Made by a program: the position numbers and the translations under genes | Assembly (NCBI GenBank): GCA_964570795.1 | Contig: CAZMYZ010000006.1 | Location: 1 to 45,801 of the forward strand | Origin: Damh-18 sp964570795 | GTDB taxonomy: Bacteria; Patescibacteriota; Minisyncoccia; Phycocordibacterales; UBA918 | Reading direction: 5' to 3' | Length of the DNA: 45,801 nucleotides | Shown: one piece after another, positions 14,421-22,386 of the stretch | Position numbering within the stretch: the stretch's first letter is position 1 | How the letters are laid out: each line of letters begins with the position of its first letter | The notes under the pieces: generated by a model | Told to the model about the DNA's origin: nothing | The model's database searches: none | The model's input: only the letters and a program-made list of their open reading frames with translations

Positions 14421-14783
14421 ATGAGTTCATTTTTTGAATTTTTTTCCACACGTTCTGAGCATATTGATCAAGATACATTTGCCGCTTTCCTTGAAGATCC
14501 AGAATGCAAAGAACTTTTTGATGCGGTTGCAAACGAAATGATGTTTGATAACGATAGTAATAACGGCAACGTTGAGGATGAGGTAGTGACTTTACAATTC
14601 AGTAGCGATTTCGATGAGTCTATTAAAAAACTGCAAGAGTGGTTTGATAAAAAATCTAGACGCGTCACCACAGGTGCACTTGTTCTTGCAATTGCACTCA
14701 CACTCGATCCAGACGGCACAAAAGGGTATGTGGAGTTGGTTCCAACAGATTCTGATGGAAACCCTATCGATCCGGTAAATTAA
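14421..14783 (+). CDS. Small acidic protein, unknown
   Basis: A 120-residue acidic protein: helical N-terminus (FFEFFSTRSEHIDQDTFAAF), an Asp/Asn-rich middle, and a segment TTGALVLAIALTLDPDGTKG that is hydrophobic but too short and polar to be a sure membrane helix. No family recognised. It lies between alkD and a fragment of a second alkD. TATAAT 14400-14405 is 15 bases before the ATG. Confidence 0.6.
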   Translation: MSSFFEFFSTRSEHIDQDTFAAFLEDPECKELFDAVANEMMFDNDSNNGNVEDEVVTLQFSSDFDESIKKLQEWFDKKSRRVTTGALVLAIALTLDPDGTKGYVELVPTDSDGNPIDPVN

Positions 14784-14785
14784 TA

Positions 14786-14824
14786 TATCACTGTTCTGTA
14801 TGTGTAACATACAGAACAGTGATA
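14786..14824 (+). terminator. 17-bp terminator hairpin
   Basis: Perfect arms 14786-14802 and 14808-14824 around TGTAA, three bases after the preceding stop. Confidence 0.75.
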
Positions 14825-14835
14825 CTTTCCCAGAC

Positions 14836-14913
14836 CCTCCGCGCACCATGCTCCGCTATGCAATTGAACGCTTCCCCGAGGAAAAGCGAAAGAAGTATCT
14901 CCATCATGCATAA
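14836..14913 (+). pseudogene. C-terminal remnant of a second AlkD
   Basis: This frame reads PPRTMLRYAIERFPEEKRKK then YLHHA and stop, against PRTMLRYAIERFPEKKRKKYL at the end of the intact AlkD. The differences are mostly synonymous, so the copy was once under selection as a protein. No start or upstream part survives. It may also mark a duplication around the gene at 14421. Confidence 0.8.
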
Positions 14914-14939
14914 AAAACCGCATCAAAAGATGCGGTTTT
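14914..14939. terminator. Bidirectional terminator hairpin
   Basis: AAAACCGCATC and GATGCGGTTTT around AAAA, directly after the alkD remnant. It can end the minus-strand gene on its right as well. Confidence 0.8.
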
Positions 14940-14966
14940 ATCGTACAGGACAATATTCTGTACGTT

Positions 14967-15182
14967 TTATTTGAGTACATACTTCAATGCAAACATAATC
15001 ACGAATACCGTCACAAATCCACAGATGGCACAGAGGGTGTAGAAAAATGTCACCAGCGCTACAGGTAATTTGTGATATGTTGCAAAACCCTGCACGTGTA
15101 GTGCTGCAATCTGAAACACTGCCCACAGGTAACAAAACATCACTCCATAGGGTATGAAGGACCAAATCGCGTCGTATGCCAT
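14967..15182 (-). CDS. Small two-helix membrane protein
   Basis: A 71-residue protein with two membrane segments (AIWSFIPYGVMFCYLWAVFQIA and LVTFFYTLCAICGFVTVFVIM). No family recognised. The start is decided by a strong GGGGAGG Shine-Dalgarno (15194-15188) 5 bases before the ATG. Confidence 0.6.
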   Translation of the reverse strand: MAYDAIWSFIPYGVMFCYLWAVFQIAALHVQGFATYHKLPVALVTFFYTLCAICGFVTVFVIMFALKYVLK

Positions 15183-15252
15183 ACACACCTCCCCAAAATA
15201 TAATGAATGAACAAACTCTATTGTCATACACCATACGTACATGCTTGCCAAG

Positions 15253-15275
15253 CCCCGCGCACGAAGTGCGCGGGG
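15253..15275. terminator. 10-bp GC hairpin between divergent genes
   Basis: CCCCGCGCAC and GTGCGCGGGG around GAA. It lies between two divergent starts, so it is unlikely to end either gene; it may insulate them or affect the promoter of the gene at 15307. Confidence 0.5.
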
Positions 15276-15306
15276 GTCTGTGTATTGAGGTGATACAATA
15301 CTCTCT

Positions 15307-15801
15307 ATGGATATTATTTCACATGGTCTGTATGGTGGGATTGGTTTTGGGCGAAAGAGTAAGCATACGTATCTCGTAGCATTTTTCTTTGGTATCTTGC
15401 CGGACGCACTTTCATTCGGTGTCTATTTTATACTCGCTCTTTTTGGTGTTTTTGAATTTGGACACAGTGCAAGTGGGCCTCCTGATGCGGCACTGATTCC
15501 TCAATTTGTGCATACCATGTATGACATCACACACAGTCTCGTCATATATACGCTTTTTGCAGCGATACTCTATGCAATTGGAAAGAAAATGCTTCTTTGG
15601 CTTTCACTGGGTTGGCCACTGCATATTCTTGTCGATATTCCCACTCACTCGAGTGCATTTTTCCCCACACCATTCCTTTGGCCACTTTCAGACTACTCCA
15701 TAAATGGTATCCCCTGGTCAGACCCGTGGATATTTTTCCCCAACGTTGCACTCATCATTGGACTCTATACCTACTGGTGGTACCGAAGGAGATATGCGTG
15801 A
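15307..15801 (+). CDS. Membrane protein resembling YdjM-type metal-dependent hydrolases
   Basis: A 164-residue protein with about four membrane segments. His and Asp residues sit in motifs DIISHGLYGG, FGILPDALSFG, YDITHSLVIYT and PLHILVDIPTHSS, the spacing seen in YdjM/DUF457-type membrane proteins annotated as metal-dependent hydrolases. Function in that family is unproven. TACAAT (15294-15299) ends 7 bases before the ATG. A hairpin terminator follows. Confidence 0.6.
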   Translation: MDIISHGLYGGIGFGRKSKHTYLVAFFFGILPDALSFGVYFILALFGVFEFGHSASGPPDAALIPQFVHTMYDITHSLVIYTLFAAILYAIGKKMLLWLSLGWPLHILVDIPTHSSAFFPTPFLWPLSDYSINGIPWSDPWIFFPNVALIIGLYTYWWYRRRYA

Positions 15802-15805
15802 TACC

Positions 15806-15838
15806 AAACCCCTGCGCACCTACGGTGTGCAGGGGTTT
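15806..15838 (+). terminator. 15-bp terminator hairpin
   Basis: AAACCCCTGCGCACC with GGTGTGCAGGGGTTT (one G-U pair) around TAC, ending in T4. Confidence 0.85.
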
Positions 15839-16000
15839 TACACCCATCAGAAATAATCTATACTTATATCATTCTGTACTTCCCTTTTTCAGAACGACAA
15901 CTTTGATTCCAAAAAAATATTGATGTGCGAGCGTGTACGATACAGATGTTACGTATGTGCTGTCACACTACTGACACCCTTATCTACTAAAAATGTATAT

Positions 16001-16486
16001 ATGAGTACTGCAACATTTACACGCAACTTTGAAAAAGCGCAGATAATTATTGAACGTGAGTTTGCTACCACAAAAGGAAACCTTTGGAGTGCATACACCG
16101 AGAAAGATAAAATGGAAAAGTGGTTTGGTCCTGGAGATTGGCCAATGACTGTCGATGAAATCGATTTTCAAGATGGTGGCTATTTGAAATACCACATGAC
16201 TGGCCCGGATGGCACCAAGTCCTATGGATGGACTGAGTACATCCATATTGATACTGAGAACAGTATTACCTCCGATGATTCATTTTGTGATGAAAATGGA
16301 GTTATCAATGAAGCACTTCCCCAGCACCACTGGCTTATTACTTTCACCGAAACAGAGATAGGAGCAAAACTTACCACGACACTTACCTTTGATTCACCCG
16401 AAGCATTGCAGCAAATTATTGACATGGGGTTTGAAGCAGGATTTGGACAGGCACTCGACCAACTCGATGCACTCCTTACCGCATAA
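16001..16486 (+). CDS. AHSA1/SRPBCC-domain protein
   Basis: A 161-residue protein with the START-like fold of the AHSA1 family: IIIEREFATTKGNLWSAYTE then KDKMEKWFGPGDWPMTV, GGYLKYHMTGPDG, and TTTLTFDSPEALQQIIDMGF at the end. Such proteins bind small hydrophobic ligands; the specific role is unknown. Start MSTATF at 16001 fits the family. It is paired with a VOC protein. Confidence 0.85.
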   Translation: MSTATFTRNFEKAQIIIEREFATTKGNLWSAYTEKDKMEKWFGPGDWPMTVDEIDFQDGGYLKYHMTGPDGTKSYGWTEYIHIDTENSITSDDSFCDENGVINEALPQHHWLITFTETEIGAKLTTTLTFDSPEALQQIIDMGFEAGFGQALDQLDALLTA

Positions 16487-16548
16487 CAGTATCTCTCTTC
16501 CTTCTTTCTTCTACTTTGGAACACATTATAAAAATAAGCCCACACACT

Positions 16549-16986
16549 ATGTCACGCGTTAGCACATACCTTAATTTTCCTCGCTCGACCGAGGAAGCAT
16601 TCAACTTTTATAAGTCAGTATTTGGTGGTGAGTTCGAAGGTGGTATTTTTCGATTTGATAGCGTACCACCGCAAGAAGGCGCTCCGGCAATGAGTGACGA
16701 GGATAAAAATCTTGTCATGCATGTTTCCCTTCCTATCCTCGGTGGCCATGTACTCATGGGCACCGATGCGCCTGAGTCGATGGGGTTTGTCGTAAAGCCA
16801 GGAAATAATATCTACATCAATCTCGAGCCTGACACACGCAGCGAGACCGAACGTCTGTTCAATGCACTTTCTGAAGGTGGAAAGGTAGAAATGGCACTCC
16901 AGGATATGTTTTGGGGTGCATACTATGGCTCATGCACGGACAAATTTGGTGTACAGTGGATGTTCAATTGCGCGAGCAAAGAGTAG
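16549..16986 (+). CDS. PhnB-like VOC-superfamily protein
   Basis: A 145-residue glyoxalase-fold protein: STYLNFPRSTEEAFNFYKSV then FGGEFEG at the start and WGAYYGSCTDKFGVQWMFNC at the end, as in PhnB/YjdN-like proteins. A canonical metal-binding His set is not evident, so it may not be a metalloenzyme. It lies 62 bases after the AHSA1 gene; the two families are often adjacent in bacteria. The start MSRVS avoids an 11-residue non-homologous extension. Confidence 0.85.
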   Translation: MSRVSTYLNFPRSTEEAFNFYKSVFGGEFEGGIFRFDSVPPQEGAPAMSDEDKNLVMHVSLPILGGHVLMGTDAPESMGFVVKPGNNIYINLEPDTRSETERLFNALSEGGKVEMALQDMFWGAYYGSCTDKFGVQWMFNCASKE

Positions 16987-17004
16987 ACTTCGCTCATTAG
17001 ACAG

Positions 17005-17040
17005 CACAAAAAAGCGGGACATTTGTCCCGCTTTTTTGTG
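17005..17040. terminator. 16-bp bidirectional terminator
   Basis: Perfect arms 17005-17020 and 17025-17040 (GCGGGAC/GTCCCGC core with A6 and T6) around ATTT. It serves the VOC gene on the plus strand and the large surface protein gene on the minus strand. Confidence 0.9.
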
Positions 17041-17053
17041 CCTGAGGTATATC

Positions 17054-20000
17054 TTATCGAGCACTCATCATGCTATTGATTGCCGCACGAGTACGTGGTC
17101 CCACCACTCCATATCCTGTGGTGTCAGGGGTTCCACTACATACCGAGAGATTCTCACACTGGAAGCGCTTGAGCGCACCTTCGGTGAGCGTACCAAAATA
17201 TGTAGTGGTTGTGACTTCATGCAACAATCCTTTTTTAATAAGGAATTGTTGGAGTGTTGCCACTTCGCTACTCTGCACACCTTTCGTGAGAGGAGTACTC
17301 AACTGTGTTGTAGCCTTCTGTGCACTTACCAGTACAGTATCGGAAAGTACGCTCGGTACCTGTGCTATACCTCCTGCAACAGCAGTATTCATATCAGTTA
17401 CCACTTCTGCTGCCGAAAGAGGGCGTGTATATACGCGCACATCATCTACTTGACCGTTTGAGTATGATCCGCCCAAAGACCCTATACCAAAGGCATTCGT
17501 GCCTGTGGTGGTCTTTGTTGGCACCGTACCTTGGAATGAAAGTTTCTTTGCAACACCGTCTACATATCCTTTAATTCTATTTGCGTTACCCGTCTTTGTG
17601 CCATCGTATACCATAGTGACATGGTGCCAATTGGTGTCATTGAGAGTGACCGAACCTCCTGCATATGCATTAGAGCCACTCAACCCAAAGTATACTTTTC
17701 CATCAGTCCATAATTCAATTGCAACTGTGTGCCCTGAAGAAGTATTTTGACGTCCAATGAGTACTGGGGCATTGAGTGAAGCGCGCTTTACCCATGCAGA
17801 AATAGTAAGTTTTTGGATTCCCTGAAGTGGGAGTGTACTACCAAAATTAATAGTATCTGTTCCATCAAGGATGATCCCGCCCGCATTCTTTCCGGTTGTA
17901 GACCATGTTGGTGTACCTACAAATGTACCGTTTCGTGCACCACTTCTATCGAGAAGTGTTGTGCCGGTGCCTTCGTTAAAGTTATATGACGCAACAGGAC
18001 TACTACTTGAAGTTGTTGTGCCCTGCACAAAAGCAACACCTATCACCACACTTTGTGTTGTACTTCCTCCTGCGCCAATACATGAAAGTGCATATGAGGT
18101 AGTTGCCGTTGGTGATACCACTTGTGTCCCCGACACTGCCTTTGTTCCTGTCCAGCCACCAGTTGCAGTACAACCTGTGGTATTGGTGCTACTCCAGGTA
18201 AGCGTGCTCGACTGACCTGCGGTAATGTTTTGAGGCGCAGCACTGAATGAAAGTGTTGGCGCTGGGGCCGATGTAGTTGCGCGAACGAGATAATCTTCAG
18301 CAGACCATCCATCAACACCAGAATCGAAATTTATATTCCACCAGTTATATCCGCCATTTGCCGTAGGACCTCCTGTGACTACCCCCTGCATACCAATTGC
18401 TTGTGTACCAAGAAGGGTTCCTGTAGGAGATGCCGTTCCGCGCACATTCACTACTGCGGTCGTCTGAATACGGTCATTTACTGAAAACTTTGTCGATGCC
18501 GGAGACACAACTACTGATGCAGATTGTGTCGCAGTCCCTCCTGTACCTGTGCATGCAAGTGTATAGGTAGTATTCACGACAGGACTTACCACTTGTGTCC
18601 CCGACACTGCCTTTGCTCCTGTCCAGCCACCAGTTGCAGTACAACTCGTGGTATTGGTGCTACTCCAGGTAAGCGTGCTCGATTCACCAGCGGTGATTGC
18701 TGTCGGGAGGATTGAGAGTATGAGTGTGGGTGCCTGTGGTGGCGTAATACCAGCACTACACTGTGCAGTGGTTCCACCGTTTGTTCCTACACAACTCCAT
18801 GTATAGGTATTTGTTCCCGTAGTTACTCCTGATGCCACCCCTGCGCTACATAGATTCGCGCTTGGTGCTACAGTAAAGGACTGTCCGTGTGCACTCCCAC
18901 ACGAACCACTTACTGGTGTTGGTGGTGTTGTTGTACCGCCATCAGTGCTCATGCGGAAGATATATGCATTTGCATCAGTGTCACCGTAGTACACAAACGC
19001 GTTACTCTGCGGAGAATACTGCCAACGACCAAAGGTACCTTCATTGTATGCAGCACCGGGACCTCCGGTGTAGGTTGTGGGTGTCCACACCTTAGTATTC
19101 ATATCGAGGCTATAGACTGTATTTCCCCCCGCCCACGCCACAATTTTGTCAGCAACAGGATCATACACGAGACCTGGTGATGATTCGTTCACAATAGCAG
19201 CACCACCTGTAGTTGTGAGTGCACTCCGTACATACGTAGAAGACGCACTGATGTCATATACCCACGCGTCCCCATTTCCGATCATGACAAACTTTTTTCG
19301 CACTGGATCAACGACCGCAGAAAGGTGGTAATCGGTATACGCGTAGTCAGAAAGCATTGTGTACACTTTTGTGGTCGGATTAAATGCATAGAGGTAATGA
19401 TTATCATGGACAAACACCTTACCGGTATTTGCATCGTATCCACTCAGAAGACCGGGTACGGCATTCGGTATATCACCCGTTGCATTTACTACTTCCCACG
19501 CATTTGTCTGCATATTGAAGAACCATGTGTCATTCGCCATGTAGCCACAAGGCGCAAGTGAGCCACCCAAGACAAACATCTTGTCTACATTTGGCATATA
19601 TTCAATACCATCATAGGTGTGACGGCTATTTGGCTGCGTGCCTCCTGCAAGCGCTTCAGGACATGAAGCATTATTAGGTGTTGCTGGATCAGTAATGCGT
19701 TGCATGGTGCCTGACTCAAGACTAAGGGCATACACTTCATTCCCCCAATAATCATTATGGCCACCACCCCAGAGAAGAATACGATTGCGTGTCGTGTCCA
19801 TGACGCCGCTATTCCATGCCCACGTAATGGCAGAACATCCTGAGTTTGCAGCGACACCTGGAAATCCATGCGTCGCCGCACATACAGAATCTAGAGTGGT
19901 ATTACTCATCTGACTCCATCCTACCGTGGTAGGAAGCGCTGCAGCAACCTGCCCAACTTGGGGACTATTTTTAAGAAGATTGGTAAGTGAAATGAGTTGC

Positions 20001-20098
20001 TGTTGCAAACTTTGGAGTAAACTCATTGGTGTTGTTGCAGCAAATGCCGAAAATGGCACTACCACAAACAACGCGGTGATGATAATTTTTTTAAACAT
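17054..20098 (-). CDS. Large multidomain cell-surface protein
   Basis: A 1014-residue protein. In order: signal peptide (1-20), short helix (24-45), kelch/propeller-like domain with repeated RNRILLWGGG, KMFVLGGS and KIVAWAGG strands (about 60-385), Thr/Pro linker, Cys-rich module (398-450), Ig-like repeat A (457-532), SH3b-like domain (536-607, VNVRGTASPTGTLLG and WWNINFDSGVDGW), Ig-like repeat B (613-690), LamG/concanavalin domain (702-900, LTISAWVKR and WHHVTMVYDG), and a C-terminal PG_binding_1 domain (935-1014, SSEVATLQQFLIKKGLL and YFGTLTEGALKRFQ). It is probably anchored to peptidoglycan by its C-terminus and displays carbohydrate- or protein-binding modules. The DNA for the two Ig repeats is nearly identical over 95 bases. 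A minus-strand TATATA ends 7 bases before the ATG. Confidence 0.88.
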   Translation of the reverse strand: MFKKIIITALFVVVPFSAFAATTPMSLLQSLQQQLISLTNLLKNSPQVGQVAAALPTTVGWSQMSNTTLDSVCAATHGFPGVAANSGCSAITWAWNSGVMDTTRNRILLWGGGHNDYWGNEVYALSLESGTMQRITDPATPNNASCPEALAGGTQPNSRHTYDGIEYMPNVDKMFVLGGSLAPCGYMANDTWFFNMQTNAWEVVNATGDIPNAVPGLLSGYDANTGKVFVHDNHYLYAFNPTTKVYTMLSDYAYTDYHLSAVVDPVRKKFVMIGNGDAWVYDISASSTYVRSALTTTGGAAIVNESSPGLVYDPVADKIVAWAGGNTVYSLDMNTKVWTPTTYTGGPGAAYNEGTFGRWQYSPQSNAFVYYGDTDANAYIFRMSTDGGTTTPPTPVSGSCGSAHGQSFTVAPSANLCSAGVASGVTTGTNTYTWSCVGTNGGTTAQCSAGITPPQAPTLILSILPTAITAGESSTLTWSSTNTTSCTATGGWTGAKAVSGTQVVSPVVNTTYTLACTGTGGTATQSASVVVSPASTKFSVNDRIQTTAVVNVRGTASPTGTLLGTQAIGMQGVVTGGPTANGGYNWWNINFDSGVDGWSAEDYLVRATTSAPAPTLSFSAAPQNITAGQSSTLTWSSTNTTGCTATGGWTGTKAVSGTQVVSPTATTSYALSCIGAGGSTTQSVVIGVAFVQGTTTSSSSPVASYNFNEGTGTTLLDRSGARNGTFVGTPTWSTTGKNAGGIILDGTDTINFGSTLPLQGIQKLTISAWVKRASLNAPVLIGRQNTSSGHTVAIELWTDGKVYFGLSGSNAYAGGSVTLNDTNWHHVTMVYDGTKTGNANRIKGYVDGVAKKLSFQGTVPTKTTTGTNAFGIGSLGGSYSNGQVDDVRVYTRPLSAAEVVTDMNTAVAGGIAQVPSVLSDTVLVSAQKATTQLSTPLTKGVQSSEVATLQQFLIKKGLLHEVTTTTYFGTLTEGALKRFQCENLSVCSGTPDTTGYGVVGPRTRAAINSMMSAR
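18117..18211 (-). repeat. 95-bp direct repeat in Ig modules, copy 1
   Basis: Matches 18588-18682 with about three mismatches. The identity includes synonymous sites, so it reflects recent duplication or gene conversion. Confidence 0.85.
18588..18682 (-). repeat. 95-bp direct repeat in Ig modules, copy 2
   Basis: Partner of 18117-18211, in Ig-like repeat A of the surface protein. Confidence 0.85.
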
Positions 20099-20234
20099 GA
20101 AAAGATATATACCCGCAAAACACAGGTGTGAGCGACTAACTATTGATTAATAATATCTGGGAGTATTGTAGTAAGTATGCAGGAGAATAACAATGGAAAA
20201 CTCGTGGATGAATAACGCGTATTAGAGAATACGG

Positions 20235-20262
20235 AAAAGAGGGGCTTTTACCCCTCTTTTTT
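20235..20262 (-). terminator. Terminator of the polysaccharide operon
   Basis: AAAAGAGGGG with CCCCTCTTTT around CTTTTA, flanked by runs of A and T. It lies downstream of the DUF2334 gene on the minus strand. Confidence 0.8.
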
Positions 20263-20284
20263 GTGGTTACATATACGTCTCTAT

Positions 20285-21256
20285 CTAGTTCAGCATCTCT
20301 GGGGTCACATCGCTAAAGCGCACGACACTCACCTGCATCGTACCCAAAAGATCGAGTAACTTAATATATTCTCGATATTTTTCCTCATCTACCTGCAAAT
20401 CTTTATTACTAAATTCCTGTGGGTGAAGCATAATCACGCAGAGTTTATCCCCTGCATCAAAACGCTTTTCACAATCGTGTGCCACCTCGAGCGCAGGAAC
20501 ACCATCCCATGTTTTCGCATCATAGTCATACACACCCATACCCTCACTTGAAAGATGCGTAATACCAAATTCTGAAAGCACTGCATGTGCCTCCGCAGAA
20601 ATCTGATTCTGCGGCGGAATAAACGTCACTATAGGCGTATCGACAAGCGGTCGCACTTCATCAAGTGCTGCATGAAGTTTCTCCTCTGCTTCCTTCCGTG
20701 TTAATCCATAAAATTCACCATGCTCAGTATTGTAGCCAAGGTCGATGTGATGGGTATACCCATGGAGTGCAATTTCAATATTGCAATTTTGCTTCATCAG
20801 AAATGACATCATACGAAAATCATTTTCAATACCTTTTGGAATCACCCCTGCGACTATAGGCATGTCACGCGTAAGTGCATCCTCCATCATCTTGATGTTC
20901 ACACCACTCCAACTATGAGCCTGCACATCATCGAGGCGCAGTACCACCATACGGTCATGGAGGATTGGCTCAGGAATAGGTACGCAGTCAGATACATAGT
21001 GTGTCGCAAGATTCACATTATTATGATGGTCGCTCGAAGCCATATGCGTGATTTTAAAGTACACACTCATACTTATTACTAAAATACTGAGAATAATAAG
21101 GAGTGACGTCGCTACATGTGTGGTGCGCTGACGTGGATATATATGCACTTCCGCTGGCTGCATAGGCATACCGAGATGCACAAGACGTAAGAAAAAACTT
21201 ACTACGATAATCGCAATACTAATGAGAAATGAAAAACCAAAAAAAGGAAGTGGCAT
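20285..21256 (-). CDS. Membrane-anchored DUF2334 polysaccharide deacetylase-like protein
   Basis: A 323-residue protein with two N-terminal membrane segments (about 5-28 and 49-68) and an outward-facing NodB-related domain. The metal-site motifs are RLDDVQ (107-112) and HGYTHH (164-169), and PPQNQ and LHPQEF follow the deacetylase pattern. It would remove acetyl groups from a polysaccharide. It starts directly after the GT2 gene with 5 bases between, which suggests that it modifies that enzyme's product. Confidence 0.8.
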   Translation of the reverse strand: MPLPFFGFSFLISIAIIVVSFFLRLVHLGMPMQPAEVHIYPRQRTTHVATSLLIILSILVISMSVYFKITHMASSDHHNNVNLATHYVSDCVPIPEPILHDRMVVLRLDDVQAHSWSGVNIKMMEDALTRDMPIVAGVIPKGIENDFRMMSFLMKQNCNIEIALHGYTHHIDLGYNTEHGEFYGLTRKEAEEKLHAALDEVRPLVDTPIVTFIPPQNQISAEAHAVLSEFGITHLSSEGMGVYDYDAKTWDGVPALEVAHDCEKRFDAGDKLCVIMLHPQEFSNKDLQVDEEKYREYIKLLDLLGTMQVSVVRFSDVTPEMLN

Positions 21257-21261
21257 ATGTT

Positions 21262-22299
21262 TTAAGGAGTTTTAAGACGTCGTTCAGGGTGAAACCACAC
21301 CATGTTTTGTCGACCAAATACAATTTCAATCACAAATTGCTCGAGGAACAAATACGCGTGGAGCACACGCAAGAGTGTCCCTATAGGACTATAGAGGAGC
21401 AAGTCGATACGCTTTCGCCGAATCGCTGCATAGAGACCAATCATACCTCCAATAATGAAATAGAGTGCAAATAGTTTGAAAAAGATAATTGTGTTCACAA
21501 AGAATGTCACAAAAAAGAGGAATGAGAATATGAGTCCTTCGATATACGTAAGTGAAAGCACCAGTGCTGCATTGGGCTCACGAAACATAATGCGCCAATG
21601 TTTCATAAGTGACTGCCAGCCACCCGCATACCAACGACGCATCTGATTGATGTATGAAGAAAGTGTATGTGGGTCTTGTGTATACGCAATAGCGTTTACG
21701 TTAAAACGAATAGGGAGTCCTGCGGCGTGCAGTTTGTAGGTAAAATCAAGGTCTTCGGTGAGTGTGTCATGGTCAAAACAAATAGTACCATCACGAAAAA
21801 GGTGTGTTTTAAAAGCACCTGCACAGCCCGAGATAACAAAAATATAATTAATACATGCTTGCGCATACTTATAAAGGTCTTGCCCAAATACGTAATCAAT
21901 TTCGCGCGCAGCAGTCAAGTAATTACCTTTCATACTCTGCACATACCCCGCCACTGCTGCAGTTTCAGGATGCTCCATAAACTCTCGCTCGATGTTTTCA
22001 ACAAAATGTTCGTCAAGTATGGTATCCCCATCAGTCGCAATGAAAATGTCACTCGTGATGTACTGAATGCCTATTTCCTGCGCACGACTTTTATTACCCG
22101 TTGCAACAGCGTTCGTAATCACCGTAATACCATCTTCGTAACGAGCGAGTATTGCTCCTGTAGCGTCAGTACTTCCATCATTCACGACAATGATTTGATC
22201 TGCTGCACGTGTCTGGAGAAGACACGAGTCAACACACGAAGCAATCATTTTTTCTTCGTTGTGCGCAGGAATAAGTATGGTGATAGTAGGTCGTGACAT
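21262..22299 (-). CDS. Processive GT2 glycosyltransferase (PgaC/IcaA-like)
   Basis: A 345-residue membrane glycosyltransferase. Catalytic motifs are VVNDGSTD, DGDT, TEDLD and QMRRWYAGG, the D,D,D,QxxRW set of processive family-2 synthases such as those for cellulose, hyaluronan and poly-GlcNAc. Three to four membrane segments follow (ALVLSLTYIEGLIFSFLFFV, FFKLFALYFIIGGMIGLYAA). There is no N-terminal membrane segment, unlike PgaC. Minus-strand TATACC ends 7 bases before the ATG. Confidence 0.88.
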   Translation of the reverse strand: MSRPTITILIPAHNEEKMIASCVDSCLLQTRAADQIIVVNDGSTDATGAILARYEDGITVITNAVATGNKSRAQEIGIQYITSDIFIATDGDTILDEHFVENIEREFMEHPETAAVAGYVQSMKGNYLTAAREIDYVFGQDLYKYAQACINYIFVISGCAGAFKTHLFRDGTICFDHDTLTEDLDFTYKLHAAGLPIRFNVNAIAYTQDPHTLSSYINQMRRWYAGGWQSLMKHWRIMFREPNAALVLSLTYIEGLIFSFLFFVTFFVNTIIFFKLFALYFIIGGMIGLYAAIRRKRIDLLLYSPIGTLLRVLHAYLFLEQFVIEIVFGRQNMVWFHPERRLKTP

Positions 22300-22386
22300 A
22301 ATCTATGGTATACAAGTCAAAAAGGTAGCGTATGTGCTACACTCAAACGAAATACGGCTGCTTTTTTACGAGTACAATTGTTTACA

